From Meghimatium bilineatum (Eukaryota > Mollusca > Gastropoda > Stylommatophora > Philomycidae), in the NCBI GenBank assembly GCA_034231615.1, contig CM067306.1:30822617-30886616 (forward strand): a stretch of DNA of 64,000 nucleotides. The letters are read 5' to 3'. Every line of letters begins with the position of its first letter. The stretch's first letter is position 1. A program made the translations under genes and the position numbers. This document shows positions 34,746 through 45,499 of the stretch, one piece after another. The notes under the pieces are model-generated. The model did not search any database. It saw only the letters and a program-made list of their open reading frames with translations, and was not told the DNA's origin.

Positions 34746-34869
34746 TACCCCTTTGAAGTGCTAAATTATTGTTTTGTAACAGTGAATTAATGGCCTTTTG
34801 CATCTTGCTCATTGAGCAAAAAGAAAATAACAAGCCAATGAGAATTTTCTCTCAGGAATTAAATACTTT

Positions 34870-35310
34870 CTAAGACTTTCTTCTTTTATCTTCCATATCT
34901 TTTATCATATTGTTCCAAAACATAGCCGCTCTTCCATTCAGATGTGCCTTGGGACAGTCCAAGTTTTTCCAGATTTTGGGGTCTATGGAGAAATCTTTCA
35001 TTGAGGAATTACAGATGTTTGTACCTTAGCATTGGTCTGCCGCTGGCCTGCAGACAGGTCTCCAAATAGTACTTGTTGTGGATTGCAACAGTTTGGCATT
35101 CTGTGGACATGGCCCAGCCATCACAATCTATTTCTACTAAGTGTTTCTATGGCAGACAGTAGCTGAGTATGGTGCAGCACTTCTATATTGGTGATTTTAT
35201 CATGCCATTTAATGTTTAAGATTTTGCGGAGACATCTTGGATGAAAGATTGTTAGTCTCCTCTTGTTTTATTTGTAGGTGGTCTATGTTTCAGATGCATA
35301 ATACTATGTA
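34870..35310 (-). mobile_element. RTE-like LINE C-terminal fragment
   Basis: Minus-strand pieces KWHDKITNIEVLHHTQLL, WLGHVHRMPNCCNPQ and CLQASGRPMLRYKHL follow the pattern K-W-x-D-x-x-x-N-x-E-V-L...L-x-W-x-G-H-V-x-R-M-P of common animal LINEs. Frames broken. The homologous position in unit 1 is next to the minisatellite. Confidence 0.75.
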
Positions 35311-35609
35311 ACTGTGATATAATATTCCCATGATTCTTGTGTGAAAATGGACCTGTAGATTTATCCATAAGAAGATCTGTTTCGCTTGTGCCCACCACAC
35401 TCCAAATGATGTAAGCTAGCTTTAGACCATCAATGAATGGAAAAGGCGATATATTATTTTAATCTGTATAATGTTAATGTAGAATGTATTCTGTATGAAA
35501 AGATGGAAGGTGATTGTAATATTTATAGGGGAATCTCATTATTAAGTGTGGTAGGAAAAGTGTTTGCATGTGTAATGCTGAATCAGCTTCTGCATAGTTA
35601 ACTGGCTTA

Positions 35610-35890
35610 TCTTGTCTTTCTTCTTCTTCTGTGTTTGTTCTCAAATTCCTGCAGATTGACAGGATGCAGTCTTAAGAGCAGACTGCGTGTTGTCATGGTT
35701 TACAGCTTTGCTGTGATATCTGTGCCTTTCAGTCTGACACATCCGACTTCAGCATGGCTTCTGGGTCCCTTTGACTTTCTATGAAATGGGACATCCAACT
35801 TCATTTCATAACCTCCTTAGTTGTCTATTACTGCATTCATAGCAGGTAAACATTGTTGCTATTCTTTTCTCCCCTTTCGGCCCCACCAAC
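35610..35890 (-). mobile_element. Short SINE, minus-strand copy
   Basis: Reverse complement of the SINE at 55560: starts with ttcttcttcttctgtgtttg (the tail), then tcagtctgacacatccgact and tttctcccctttcggcc. Well preserved. Confidence 0.82.
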
Positions 35891-35950
35891 ACATGGGCAG
35901 TCGTGTCTTTGATCCACCAGTCACTGAGCCCACACTCATGATGACTTTAA

Positions 35951-36871
35951 CCCCTTGACTGTGGGGTAAATATGTCAAATATTCACTGCACTGCGGGAAA
36001 ATTTTACGGGTTGTTTATTTTTGTGTGTCTCCCTAATCAATTTGCTTTCCCACATTCTTGAGTTCAACAATTTGAGTGTATTATTACTGTATACTCTAAT
36101 TTATGAATTTGCAAGCATAATATTTCTTTATATTATGGAGAAGATGTAAAAACCTTTAACATATATTCATCTCACAAAATAAAATATTATTTCAAACAAA
36201 TAATAATAATAATCTGTTTCATTCCGGCGCATTAATATGCCTAATATGCTTGTCAGCATATGTATTTGTCTCATCACAAATATGGTGTATAATACTATCA
36301 TTTGATACAGATTCAAAGATTCTTAAAATGTCTGCATGATCAATATTTTGAATTATTATAACATTATTACCTGAAAACGAAAATAGGGACCTTACCGTAT
36401 CACGTGTCTGACCACAAGTTTGAAGCATGTGTCCTGCAGTTATCCTCTAAATCTATATCTTCTAAATCACTACTGGTATCACAATGCAAATTAACACTTT
36501 CTAAATCACTTCCTGCATCAGATAAATTAATGCTAGAATTATCAGAAGTATTCTTCCAAAAATTTACAAATTTCAGATTCATTGAGTCTTTGCTGCACCA
36601 TATTTGTAGGTCAAAGTAAAATGGTTACACAAAGTACAGCTGTGTCGACAGACAAAAATTGAAATGACACTAAAAAGCGTGTCCAATTACAAAATCTTTA
36701 TTTGAAGATAACCTTTAGACAGCTTGAATTAGACAATTAGAATATTTGATAACAATGAGGTCGTTTCAGGCATAAATTATATGAATACTTGACTCATTGC
36801 TCCATATGGAGATGTCCGCAGAATGGATGAACTTTTCATCAGATACTTAAGGATACCTTGCAGCCAAAGGG
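35951..36871 (-). mobile_element. piggyBac-type element, internally deleted, TTAA flanks
   Basis: TTAA at 35947-35950 and 36872-36875 flanks imperfect terminal inverted repeats: ccccttgactgtggggta on the left and, reverse complemented, ccctttggctgcaaggta on the right (13 of 18 match). Removing it rejoins ccagtcactgag...gatgact with tgccacaatatgg, matching the uninterrupted unit 1 sequence near 23106-23170. Only the N-terminal transposase region remains inside. Confidence 0.85.
36219..36600 (-). pseudogene. piggyBac-like transposase N-terminal fragment
   Basis: The minus strand reads DAGSDLESVNLHCDTSSDLE (acidic leader), then SLFSFSGNNVIIIQNIDHAD and ILRIFESVSNDSIIHHICDE, TNTYADKHI. The end I-x-D-E-T-N-x-Y-A-D is characteristic of the piggyBac transposase N-terminal domain. 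A frame change lies near 36405. The catalytic part is absent. Confidence 0.82.
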
Positions 36872-36875
36872 TTAA

Positions 36876-37300
36876 TGCCACAATATGGAACAATGCTATT
36901 ATTTTCTGTTGTTCTGGGTTGCTTTGCAAAATTTTCTCAATGCTACGATGCGTTCGGAAAATGGTATGACCTATATCTTGTGGAGCAGAACAAGATATCA
37001 TGTGGTGTTCCACCGTCTCACTAGTTTTTTGGCAGTGTTTACAAATTAAAGTACAGATGGTGGTAAAGTTTCCATGTTCTTTGCTGTTGCCCATGCATTT
37101 AGCCACTCCTCTATACAATTGTATTTGATAGTTTGTTGTACTATTGTCATATATACGGGTTGTTCAACTTGTGGCATTTACGGGTTGTTCAACTTGTGGC
37201 ATTGAGGCCTCTAGTTTTGCTAATTTATCTGCGTATTCATTTAAAAGTATATCACCATTAAAGAAAATAATGTCTCATCATGGGGTCAAACCACACATTT
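36876..37300 (-). mobile_element. Jockey-like RNase H end and zinc-type tail (unit 2)
   Basis: Minus strand: GDILLNEYADKLAKLEASMP (RNase H end, with N-E-x-A-D), then CTLICKHCQKTSETVEHHMI and SCSAPQDIGHTIFRTHRSIE. C-x-x-C...E-H-H...C is the C-terminal knuckle common in these elements. A 27-base duplication (cgggttgttcaacttgtggc...) lies at 37155-37205. Paralogue of 23150-23880. Confidence 0.78.
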
Positions 37301-37384
37301 GGTGAAATGTTACAAACCTGTGTAGTTCAACCTAGTTTATCTTAAAGTAAAAAACTAAGACAACTAAGATTCTTCTCAAGAAGC

Positions 37385-37500
37385 TGCTGTACACAGATGA
37401 TGCAATCCTAGTTGCTCATAATGAGACAGTAGTGCAAGATCTGATTAACAACTTTGCAAAGGATATGGATTTTTCCAGTATCCTATACTGTAGTCAAAAT
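37385..37500 (+). mobile_element. Reverse transcriptase motif C fragment (unit 2)
   Basis: LYTDDAILVAHNETVVQDLI and NNFAKDMDFSS on the plus strand. Paralogue of 23940-24045. Confidence 0.72.
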
Positions 37501-38665
37501 TTCCATGTCCATAGAACTTGAACTTGTCCTTAGCTGCTCTGATGACTGCGATTATCTTCCAGGTGGTGTTGTGTTGTTGGCAGTTCTGTGCAAAATTTTA
37601 TTCCATTAGATTTTTCAATATATCTTGTTTAGAAATAGCGTCACAGCCCTGAGGACATTCCCATACATGCTCTGCGTGCCGTTCCATCAGCCAACCAAAC
37701 GTGTATAAGCTCAGTGTTCCAGTCAGTATTGTTCTATGGGAATCTGAGCCTATTGCTGGAGGAACAGATTTTGACCATAGAGCACGTACTCCGTTGTTCC
37801 AGCAACTGCTCTTTTTGTCTTGGGTTCTATCAATGGAGCTGTCAGCCAACTGTGAATTTAAACTACACACTTGCTTGATATAGTCTAACGATGATTTAAT
37901 ATCATTTGTAATGACTTGTCATTCTGTTAACGGGTCATTGCATTAAATTGTTGCAATCTCCCCATTCATAGCAACTATTAACCATTTTGAATTCCAGTGA
38001 CAAGATCTACAAATGATGTCATGTCATTGAGCACGCTAAATGTGTGTGAACACAAATATTGACAATGTGAAATGTATGTAAGTTAATTGACAGTATATAC
38101 ATGGACCCATATTGTTCTCATTTTTAATACTCTCCTAATGAATTTATACTCTCCTAATGAATTTTAAGAAATCTAGGCTGCATGGGTTTTCCAGTCTTGC
38201 AGCTAGTTGTCCTGACCTCCTGACAATGTTATAAAACAGGTCATATATAATAACAATTATTTCAATCCACTGTGACGGATCAGGTCTGTCATAGTTCATC
38301 GCTTCCATCCCAAAAACAATGAACTCGCCATTGTTTGCTAAGGTCATCGTATATGTATTGAAATTAATTTTATCACTTTCACAGAACTTATAAGTCAGAA
38401 TTTTAGCTTAAACACCACATCCTCATATCCAGACATAGTAGCGTTAACAATGGCCGCCACAACGGGCTTTAAATTTTTAAAAACAAAATCACAGTTGTCA
38501 TGAATCCACAGAAATGTGAAATACATTTTGTCAAACCATCTTGAACTGGAAGCCGATATACATTAAAGTCATCTGATCACTTGTGCATTACTTGTTCATT
38601 ACAATGTTTTGGTTCCAGACAAAATAACTGGGCATTTACAATATTTGTGTGTCATTCATCTCCAG
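37501..38665. other. Intron before CUB 2 exon c
   Basis: Aligns in part to 24040-24270. An extra block (about 37600-38560) is not in unit 1 and is not recognised. A short direct repeat ttatactctcctaatgaatt occurs near 38128-38160. Confidence 0.5.
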
Positions 38666-38836
38666 GTCCAACTTCAGCCTTTCCCAAAATAAAGCAAATC
38701 TGTGGCCATAGTTTGAATGACACATTTCATAGTTCAAGCTCCTACATAACCATTGCTTTTCATTCTGATAGCAGCATCAATTATAGAGGCTTCCAACTCA
38801 AGTATCAGTCAAAGGAAAAGACACAAATCAGTGTTG
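38666..38836 (+). CDS. CUB domain 2, exon c
   Basis: Reads GPTSAFPKIKQICGHSLNDT, then FHSSSSYITIAFHSDSSINY and RGFQLKYQSKEKTQISV. Same 171-base length and phase 1/1 as the CUB 1 exon c. It has the fourth CUB cysteine and the F-H-S-D-S-S...G-F-Q-L-K-Y ending. N-D-T is a possible N-glycosylation site. The acceptor is ctccag at 38665 and the donor gtaggt at 38837. Confidence 0.88.
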
Positions 38837-39000
38837 GTAGGTATAAGAATGAGTGATTCAGGGATGTAAATATTTTTTAGCTAAAATTAAATTTTTGAAC
38901 TATAAGTTAATATAAGATGTATTATATTATAATATAATGTGATAGTGTGTATTGTTGAAGTTATCATTTACGAACAAAAATTGTTATGTTCAGAAAGATT

Positions 39001-40938
39001 CTTCTTCTTCTGCTGTCACTCTCTTATAACCACAATGAATAAATAATGTGGTTTCCCCTGGGAAACGTGATGTACGTTGTACTGCTTGTTCCACATTTGA
39101 TCTGTGTTATTTGTATCTCAGTTGGCTAACTCTGTAGCCCAGACATCTGAGCCCCAGCACATTCATTTTCATCATGCCTTAGGGGTGCAAAGGGAACGCA
39201 TTGCTCTTGGCGGACCCAGGGTTGGCAGATAACCGAGATCCCAAAAGTGCCTCGTCGTGGCGCACCCTGGTAACAGAAATACAGTGGCTAATACTGATTC
39301 TGGTTAAACCTTTTGGGGATCGTGTCTGTGAATGTGGAGGTAACAGATGGAATGAGATTTGACTGCAAAAAGAAAGTTAATAACTCCGACACCACTGTGC
39401 CAACACATGCAGCAACACTGTCGACACACAGTGAAGCTGGAAAGTCTGGTAGAAGCATTGGAGGGCGGCCAATGTAGTCGGTACGAAGCAGGCAGATGTT
39501 CCAATAAGAATAAAAGCACAATGAGTACACTGAGAAAGATGCACAGCGCTAGAGGGCAGCGTCATGTGTAAAAAGCATGGAAGACGGTTCGATGAAAATG
39601 GAACTAAAGCATTGTTTGCTCAAGACAAGCTTCTAGTTACCAGTGATCCCAGCCTGGGCCCAACTCTACTGTCGAGTCTTTCCTATACAGGAAGCGTGCT
39701 CACGGAGAGAAAAGGTTCAGTACCCGATGGGCACAGGCATAGCAGTCCGAGGTGACAAGCACTGTTCAGCTCTAGAACAAAGCACAAGTTCCTAATGTTC
39801 CTAAATATGTGTACAGATTCAGACCTGGACGAGGGACTCACGAAGTTGGTGAATGACGCTTCGGCTAAGAAGACGCCCAAGCCCAACTCTTCTGTCAAGT
39901 TCTTCCTAAAACGGAACCAGGCTTGAGGGCGAGAAAAGGTTTAGTACCCGATGAGCACGGGCACAATACGTCTAATTACATGAGGCATGTTCACTGACTG
40001 CGGAACGCGTCGTGCAGGACAGATGTGAAAGACAAACCGTCTCGGCATAAAGTCAGTACACATTCACTGTCTGGCGACAGATAGGAAGGCTGTCACAGGC
40101 TAGGCTAGCCCACCCGAATTGTCAAGGCATGCCGAAATCGGATGTGCTAGGCCTACAAGGCGCATAACGGTGGCACAACATAATCACGCTCCCGGCGGAA
40201 ATCGCACGGATATCCGTGCTGGTTACAATGGTGCGAACGCAAAACAAACAAACAAACTAGTGGGCTTCGCTATCCTGTGACAGACTACCTATCTGCAAGC
40301 ATGTTTCCAATATAGGAAGGCTTGACAGTAGAGTTTGACCAGGGTTGCCTTCTTTGTCCCATTTGTTTATGCCTGAGCCCATTGCGTATGGAACTCTTTC
40401 TCTCTGCAGGTTTCCAGTATAGAAAAGCTCAAAAGTAGAGTTGGGCCAGGGCTACTTTCTTTGCTGGGCACCCATGATTGGGTCTCTGCCCATAAGGAGA
40501 ACTGGTAACTAGAAGCTTGTCTTGACAATTTTAAAATGGAGCGATTTGTTTGGAATGTTTTCCTTTTCTATTTGCACTTAGCGCTGTGCCCTCTGGAGCT
40601 GTGCTTGCCTCTCATTGTACTCAGTATGTTATCTTTTCACACATCTCACCATGCATACTTCTTATGTCATTTTCATTGGCCACTCCTCTAATTCTCAGAC
40701 CGAACTGACTATTGTCACTGTGTGTTAACAGTGGTGTTGGAGATATTGATTGTATTTTTTTGCAGTCAATTCTCTTTCCATCTGCCTCCACATTCACGGA
40801 CACGATCCCTAAAAGACTTAGCCAGAATCAGCATGAGCAGCTGTATTTCCAGGGTGCACCACAAGGATGTACTTTAGGGATCTTGGTTATCTGCTAACCC
40901 TGAGTCCGCTGAGAACAGTGCGGTACCCTTTGCATCCT
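39001..40938 (-). mobile_element. Composite retroposon, copy D, split by copy C
   Basis: Outer flanks are an exact duplication agaaagatt at 38992-39000 and 40939-40947. The pieces 39001-39180 and 40257-40938 are the 3' and 5' parts of one minus-strand composite element with a (gaa)n tail like copy B. Copy C lies between them in the opposite orientation. Confidence 0.85.
39182..40256 (+). mobile_element. Composite retroposon, copy C, nested in copy D
   Basis: Complete from ggggtgcaaagggaacgcat to a tail caaaacaaacaaacaaac. Carries the palindrome cacggatatccgtg and the 3' module catgccgaaatcggatgtgc (about 40128-40147). No clear target duplication was found; about six bases of copy D (attcgg in copy B) seem lost at the junction. 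Confidence 0.85.
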
Positions 40939-41054
40939 AGAAAGATTATAATAATAGAATCCAGAGGGTGTAAAAGTTTGTCACTCTTGCTCCTTGTGTC
41001 AGGCAGAAACGTTGTAATTTAACCTTCTGAAATGTATAATACAGGCATTGCTAT

Positions 41055-41240
41055 GGATTCTTCTCTTTTTCTGCATTAGTTCTCAAACGCCTACAGATTA
41101 ATTAGCAGAATGTAGTCCAGAGAACGGAATTAATTATGTTATAGCTGGAGAGCACTGGTTTCTGCCCTATACTCAGTGTTCAGCACTGAAGCACCATAGA
41201 TAGATGGCACAATATTTCCCAATATACCTCTGTGGTATCA
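41055..41240 (-). mobile_element. Short SINE 3' fragment
   Basis: Reverse complement of the SINE 3' part: starts ttcttctctttttctgcatt, then aattagcagaatgtagtcca. Truncated and diverged. Confidence 0.6.
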
Positions 41241-41469
41241 AAAAAGGAAATTTCTTTTATATGCCTTCTTAAAGTTAAATAAAATACTAGCATCTGGAGA
41301 AAAAAAACAGAAAAATGCCAGTGAGTCAAGGATAAGGAATGTCAAGTTACTTCTGTCTCGCTTTATATCTAACTTGGGAATCAGAGGTAACAGTTTTTTG
41401 GTATACCAAATTTTATATCTAGTATCTGGGAAATAGTCAAATGTTTTTAGAAAAGTTCCGCTTGTATGT

Positions 41470-41745
41470 TACCAATGCATGAGAGACGAGTAAAGAATAA
41501 CAACATTGTTTACTTCAAATGTATGCTGTAAGAGCAGATTAATGAGATTTTGTGGTGGAGTTGGCTGTCTCATCCCATATAGGGTCACAGTGACCAAGAA
41601 GCCATGATGAAGTTAAATGTGTCAGGCCAAAAGGTGCAGACATCACAGCAGAGCTATAAACCATGAACAATACATTCTATTTACTGCACTACATCCTGCT
41701 AATCTGCAGGAGTTTGAGAATGAACACAGAAGAGATAAATATGCA
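41470..41745 (+). mobile_element. Short SINE, plus-strand copy
   Basis: Has gagttggctgtctcatccca, ttaaatgtgtcaggccaaaa and ctgctaatctgcaggagttt, then gaatgaacacagaagag. Typical copy. Confidence 0.82.
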
Positions 41746-42015
41746 GCCTACAACTGAGCAGCCTGTAGCCTACAACTGAGCAGCACGCAGCCTACAACAA
41801 ACCAGCATGCAGCCCACAACAACCCAGCACACAGCCTACATCTGAGCAGCATGCAGCCTACACCTGAGCAGCACGCAGCTTACAACAAACCAGCATACAG
41901 CCTACAACTGAGCAACACACAGCCTACAACTGAGAAGCGCGCAGTCTACAACTAAGCAGCACGCAGCCTACAACTGAGCAGCACGCAACCTACAACTGAG
42001 CAGCATGCAGCCTAC
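41745..42015 (+). repeat. 22-bp tandem repeat (cctacaactgagcagcatgc)
   Basis: About twelve diverged copies of a 22-base unit containing gcagcctacaactgagcagc. Directly follows the short SINE tail. Confidence 0.88.
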
Positions 42016-42059
42016 TGAGAGTACCACTCGCAGCATGTTCCTCTGCAACAATCATCATA

Positions 42060-42200
42060 AATCTATAAAAAAAATATTTTTAAGAAGGCATCACAGCCCA
42101 TTTTCGAACCTACAACCTCCTGAACATAAAGTTAATGGCTTATCTACTTCACCATAAAGATATCTACTTTCACCAGCAAACTGCAGAAAATCATCACAAA
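42060..42200 (-). mobile_element. tRNA-like SINE head (weak)
   Basis: On the minus strand gtaggttcgaaaatgg resembles an internal B box, preceded at suitable distance by tggtgaagtagataagccat. No intact tRNA fold claimed. Confidence 0.35.
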
Positions 42201-42299
42201 TAGTTTGTATGTACTAAATAAAGTTGAAGAAACAAATGAAGTGGATGACACAACTTTTGCAATACACTACATCCAGAGGCATCAGCATCTTGTAATCCA

Positions 42300-42460
42300 T
42301 GACATGTGGCATACATCTAAACTCCTGAACACATCAGAACTGCTCAATATACAATTAGCACAAATGGCAGATCTGACTAGAGGATATAGATTTCAGTCAC
42401 ATGCTATAGCGTAGCCACTCTGACCTTGGTAAGACTTGACTTCATCCTGGCAGCAGGATT
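42300..42460 (+). mobile_element. Jockey-like tail remnant (unit 3 copy)
   Basis: Paralogue of 700-870 and 28480-28650. It runs up to the hAT-like MITE insertion at 42474. Confidence 0.6.
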
Positions 42461-42473
42461 TTATAATCTAGCA

Positions 42474-42839
42474 CAGGGGTCGACAACCTGTGGCATGCGT
42501 GCCACACTTGGAACGCCAAGTAATTTCAAATGGCATGCAGACTCTTCACGTTTCCTGTATAAAGTTGATTATAAATCGATTAGTGGGGTTTCCTCGCTCA
42601 TTTCGGTACTTGGGCATTGCAGGGTACCAGCCACCGGCTTATCCAGACATGTTACATATTATACATATTTACATATTATTGAATATCACTATATATTAAT
42701 TCATTAAAATATAAAAATAAAATATATGGTAAAATAAGAAATTGGCCTCGACTTGTATAAAATGTTATGTGATGTTGGCACTCTGAATAATTTGAAACCT
42801 TAAATTGTCACACAATTAACAAAAGGTTGCCTACCCCTG
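42474..42839. mobile_element. hAT-type MITE with 8-bp target duplication
   Basis: Terminal inverted repeats caggggtcgacaacct (left) and, reverse complemented, caggggtaggcaacct (right) match at 14 of 16. The exact 8-base duplication atctagca is at 42466-42473 and 42840-42847. Unit 1 has the empty site, gataatctagcatggc, at about 891-906. The 366-base interior has no transposase. Confidence 0.93.
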
Positions 42840-42879
42840 ATCTAGCATGACCAAAAACTTGAAGGCTAAATGGAAAAGT

Positions 42880-43270
42880 TAGAACCTGACAGTAGTTGCA
42901 GAAATGTGTAGCTCAACAACTCTAGTTGTCAACAACAATTCATGCTTAAAATGGATGTGCTGGGTCAGAATGCACAGAATTATACCGATCCACTGTGAAA
43001 CCAGTAATACAGTGTATTACACATTCTCCATTGGAAATCACATGACCTTTCATGTTGGTTATATTATAAGAGAGCAAACTCAGAAGAGGAAGATCGACCT
43101 AAGATGGGCGTGTCGGGCTATTGGTGCAAATAAAACTGCAACACAACGCATTTCCATTCTCTGGACTACATCCTGCTGGAAATCTCGTAGGACCATCGTT
43201 CTGCTATAAGACAAAACTAGCGGGAGTTTAAGAATGAATGCTGAAGAAGAATAGGAGGAGAAGAGGAAGA
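42880..43270 (+). mobile_element. SINE-like fragments before CUB 3 exon a
   Basis: 42880-43080 is the paralogue of 2760-2950. 43080-43270 has cattctctggactacatcct and a gaagaagaataggaggagaa tail, the 3' part of a short SINE. Confidence 0.55.
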
Positions 43271-43399
43271 ACAAGAAGAGCAATAGTTTGATTTACATGC
43301 ACATACACTTGTGACCACCTGGTTTGACATCAATACATTTTGCAGACACACTTGCATGTAGTACTTTGTAAAATATTAAAAAGTTTTTCTATGTTTCAG

Positions 43400-43478
43400 A
43401 TGCAGCTAATATCTCTCTTGTAGCCACTTCATATATTCAGTACCTGAATTCACCAAACTATCCCAGCAACTACCCAAA
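43400..43478 (+). CDS. CUB domain 3, exon a
   Basis: Reads (D)AANISLVATSYIQYL, then NSPNYPSNYP. It is one codon shorter than the other two exon a copies (79 bases) but keeps phase 1 in and phase 2 out, with a tttcag acceptor and gtaaga donor. N-I-S is a possible N-glycosylation site. The first CUB cysteine is missing. Confidence 0.8.
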
Positions 43479-44080
43479 GTAAGAACAATACATTACTATA
43501 ATTCAGGGTTGCCAAATAGGTTGAACTGCTTATAATCACATTTTAGATAAAATATGGCAAATAAATGGCCAAACTTCTAAATTGTGTGCAAATATTCATC
43601 ATCATCAAGTTCTGTCTCCACAGAAGTAAGCAATCTATCTATGGGTAGGACACTCAGATAGCAATCCAAGGTTGAATCGGCCTTGATATTTTTAATCACT
43701 TTGACAATAGACCTAAACCTTTCTCAGATCAGCCATCTTTTTTGTACACAGTATTGATAGAAAGGAAAGCTAGATTTAATACTAGCAGTGTTTTAACTTT
43801 TCTCGGAAGAAGATCTGAATTTAAACTTTTTACCATGGTTACAAAACTTCTTAGCGGTAGTCGCAATTCTGCCACCATGACATTGAGCAGAGTACACCCG
43901 AAAGTTTGTGTTTATTTGCGCTGATGGCATGGTAAAGGTTAAACAGGCAGAATTCCATCACAATCATGATGTTTATTGCCAATTGGGTCTTAGTGAGCTC
44001 TAGTTTGTCTGGTTTGGGGTGTTAAGTTCTGTTACCTGATTTACTGTACCTAGATTTTACGCTACTACAGAAGTGTTGCA
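43479..44080. other. Start of CUB 3 a-b intron
   Basis: Aligns to the start of the matching introns (attcagggttgccaaatagg). No exon or element recognised beyond that. Confidence 0.5.
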
Positions 44081-44084
44081 CATG

Positions 44085-44295
44085 GCTGAGGGTTAGAGTG
44101 TTGGTCTAATTAGGTCCAGGGCTCAATCCTGGCTAAGGACTGGGTTTTTTCTGTTGAAGGGTAAATTTAAAAACTCTCACTGTACATGACATGGTGACAG
44201 CAAGAACATGCAGCCATTATCACACAGCTACAAAATTCCTTCCTACAACTCCCAAACAGGAAATATGCAGTATTTGACAGTTTTTTTTTTTTTAC
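44085..44295 (+). mobile_element. tRNA-derived SINE family 2, copy 1
   Basis: The head has a tRNA-like A box region (gagggttagagtgttggtct) and B box (ccagggctcaatcctg). The body is cactgtacatgacatggtga and catgcagccattatcacaca, ending in a long T run. The copy at 61915 shares head and body. Confidence 0.72.
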
Positions 44296-44439
44296 AGAAA
44301 GGTGTACATGGTGGGGGCGTTTAAGTTGAAGTTGTAATTTGACAAACTTACTGATGTACAGCTGTAAGAATACATGTATACTTCATTACTAGAATTCTGT
44401 TGTTATCATTACTGCAGTTGTGGTTGTCCTTTGCTCTTG

Positions 44440-45170
44440 CAGTGAAGCGGGCTATTATTAGCGACGGGTGAAAAGGGATTTGCACTGCTCTTGTGCAATT
44501 CCAGGGTTAACAGATAACCAAGATCCTAAAAGCACCTCCTTGTTGTGCACCCTGGACACAGATTGCTTGGAAGCTTGTATGAAGCAATCTGGCTAATATT
44601 TTATGGATCATGTCTGAACAGTGTAAACCAAAATAGAGTGAGAATTGATTACACAAGACAAGCAATATCTCTTAATTGCAACCTCTCGACTCCCCACGGC
44701 CCAAACACTCACAGCACAAATGCAAGACAACGGCTGGTTTTTACTGCTGTACTTACTTTTACTTATTTAGTAAAAGCTCATAAAGGCAAAAATAGTGAGC
44801 AAGTCTTTGGAGAAGCAAAGCATGTCTATTGATTATATGCGAAGTTAGCACAATGCTAGAAGGCAATACCATGTGTAAGTATAAGTGAAAAAATTGAAAC
44901 ATAGCAAAAGTAATGTTCATACTTGTGAACAAGTTTTCAGCTGTCTTCCAGTAGCAGGTAGTTGGAAAGGAAAAAGCAGAATAAGATATCATCCTGATAT
45001 GAAGAAAATGTGTGTAGGAGCTCAAATTTTGATGAGGTGTTCATGATATTGGTTTACGCAACCTCGGCTAAGAAGTTGAACTAACCCAACTATACTGCTA
45101 ATGTTATCTTATACAAGAACCAGACTCACAGTTGAGATAAAGGTAAGTACATGATGACATTGGACCATCT
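44440..45170 (+). mobile_element. Composite retroposon, worn copy E
   Basis: aagggatttgcactgctctt, ccagggttaacagataacca and tgttgtgcaccctgg match the 5' part of copies A-D. The rest is heavily diverged. Confidence 0.65.
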
Positions 45171-45499
45171 AATCTGAGGGACTTCCGGTCAAAATGGTGT
45201 ACATAGCAACTTGTGTTTTTGTGTGACACCATCAACATCACTTGAAATATGGATTATTTCATTATTTCGTCTAGGATGTGGTGTTAGTTATTTTGACAGG
45301 TGGTCCACTCATCAAGATCTTCGCCGGTGCGACGGAGTACGTGCATTAGAGTTGAAATTTTCATGAGTGTAGCCGTTATTTGACATGATTGCAAGGCTTA
45401 AGAAAATTTCTGGCAATCGTAAACGTCCTAAACAGGATGGGGCCAAACGAAAAATTATCACGCTGGAGCCAGGCGCCACAGATCTAAAGTCGTTCACCT

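Larger units (their letters stand above)
28040..42200 (+). repeat. Paralogous CUB unit 2
   Basis: Carries CUB 2. It aligns to unit 1 at the old Jockey and LINE fragments (28480-28950), exon a, 30470-30550 (a single copy of the 69-base repeat), 32715-33045, exon b, 35336-35560 (flank of the unit 1 minisatellite), 36876-37500 and exon c. Later insertions specific to this unit include the foldback element at 28969, the RTE fragment at 34.9-35.3 kb, the piggyBac derivative at 35951 and the nested composite retroposons at 39001-40938. Confidence 0.8.

Noticed and set aside
36777..37118. 113-codon minus-strand frame as a possible host gene
   Set aside because: From 36876 up it is the C-terminal tail of a Jockey-like element; the rest is the end of the piggyBac insertion read through.
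38144..38347. 67-codon minus-strand frame (FIVFGMEAMNYDRPDPSQ)
   Set aside because: No recognisable family, no splice context, not in the paralogous intron. Not enough to call a gene.
43742..43924. 60-codon plus-strand frame in the CUB 3 intron
   Set aside because: No homology recognised and no phase-compatible splice sites; chance open frame is the simpler reading.
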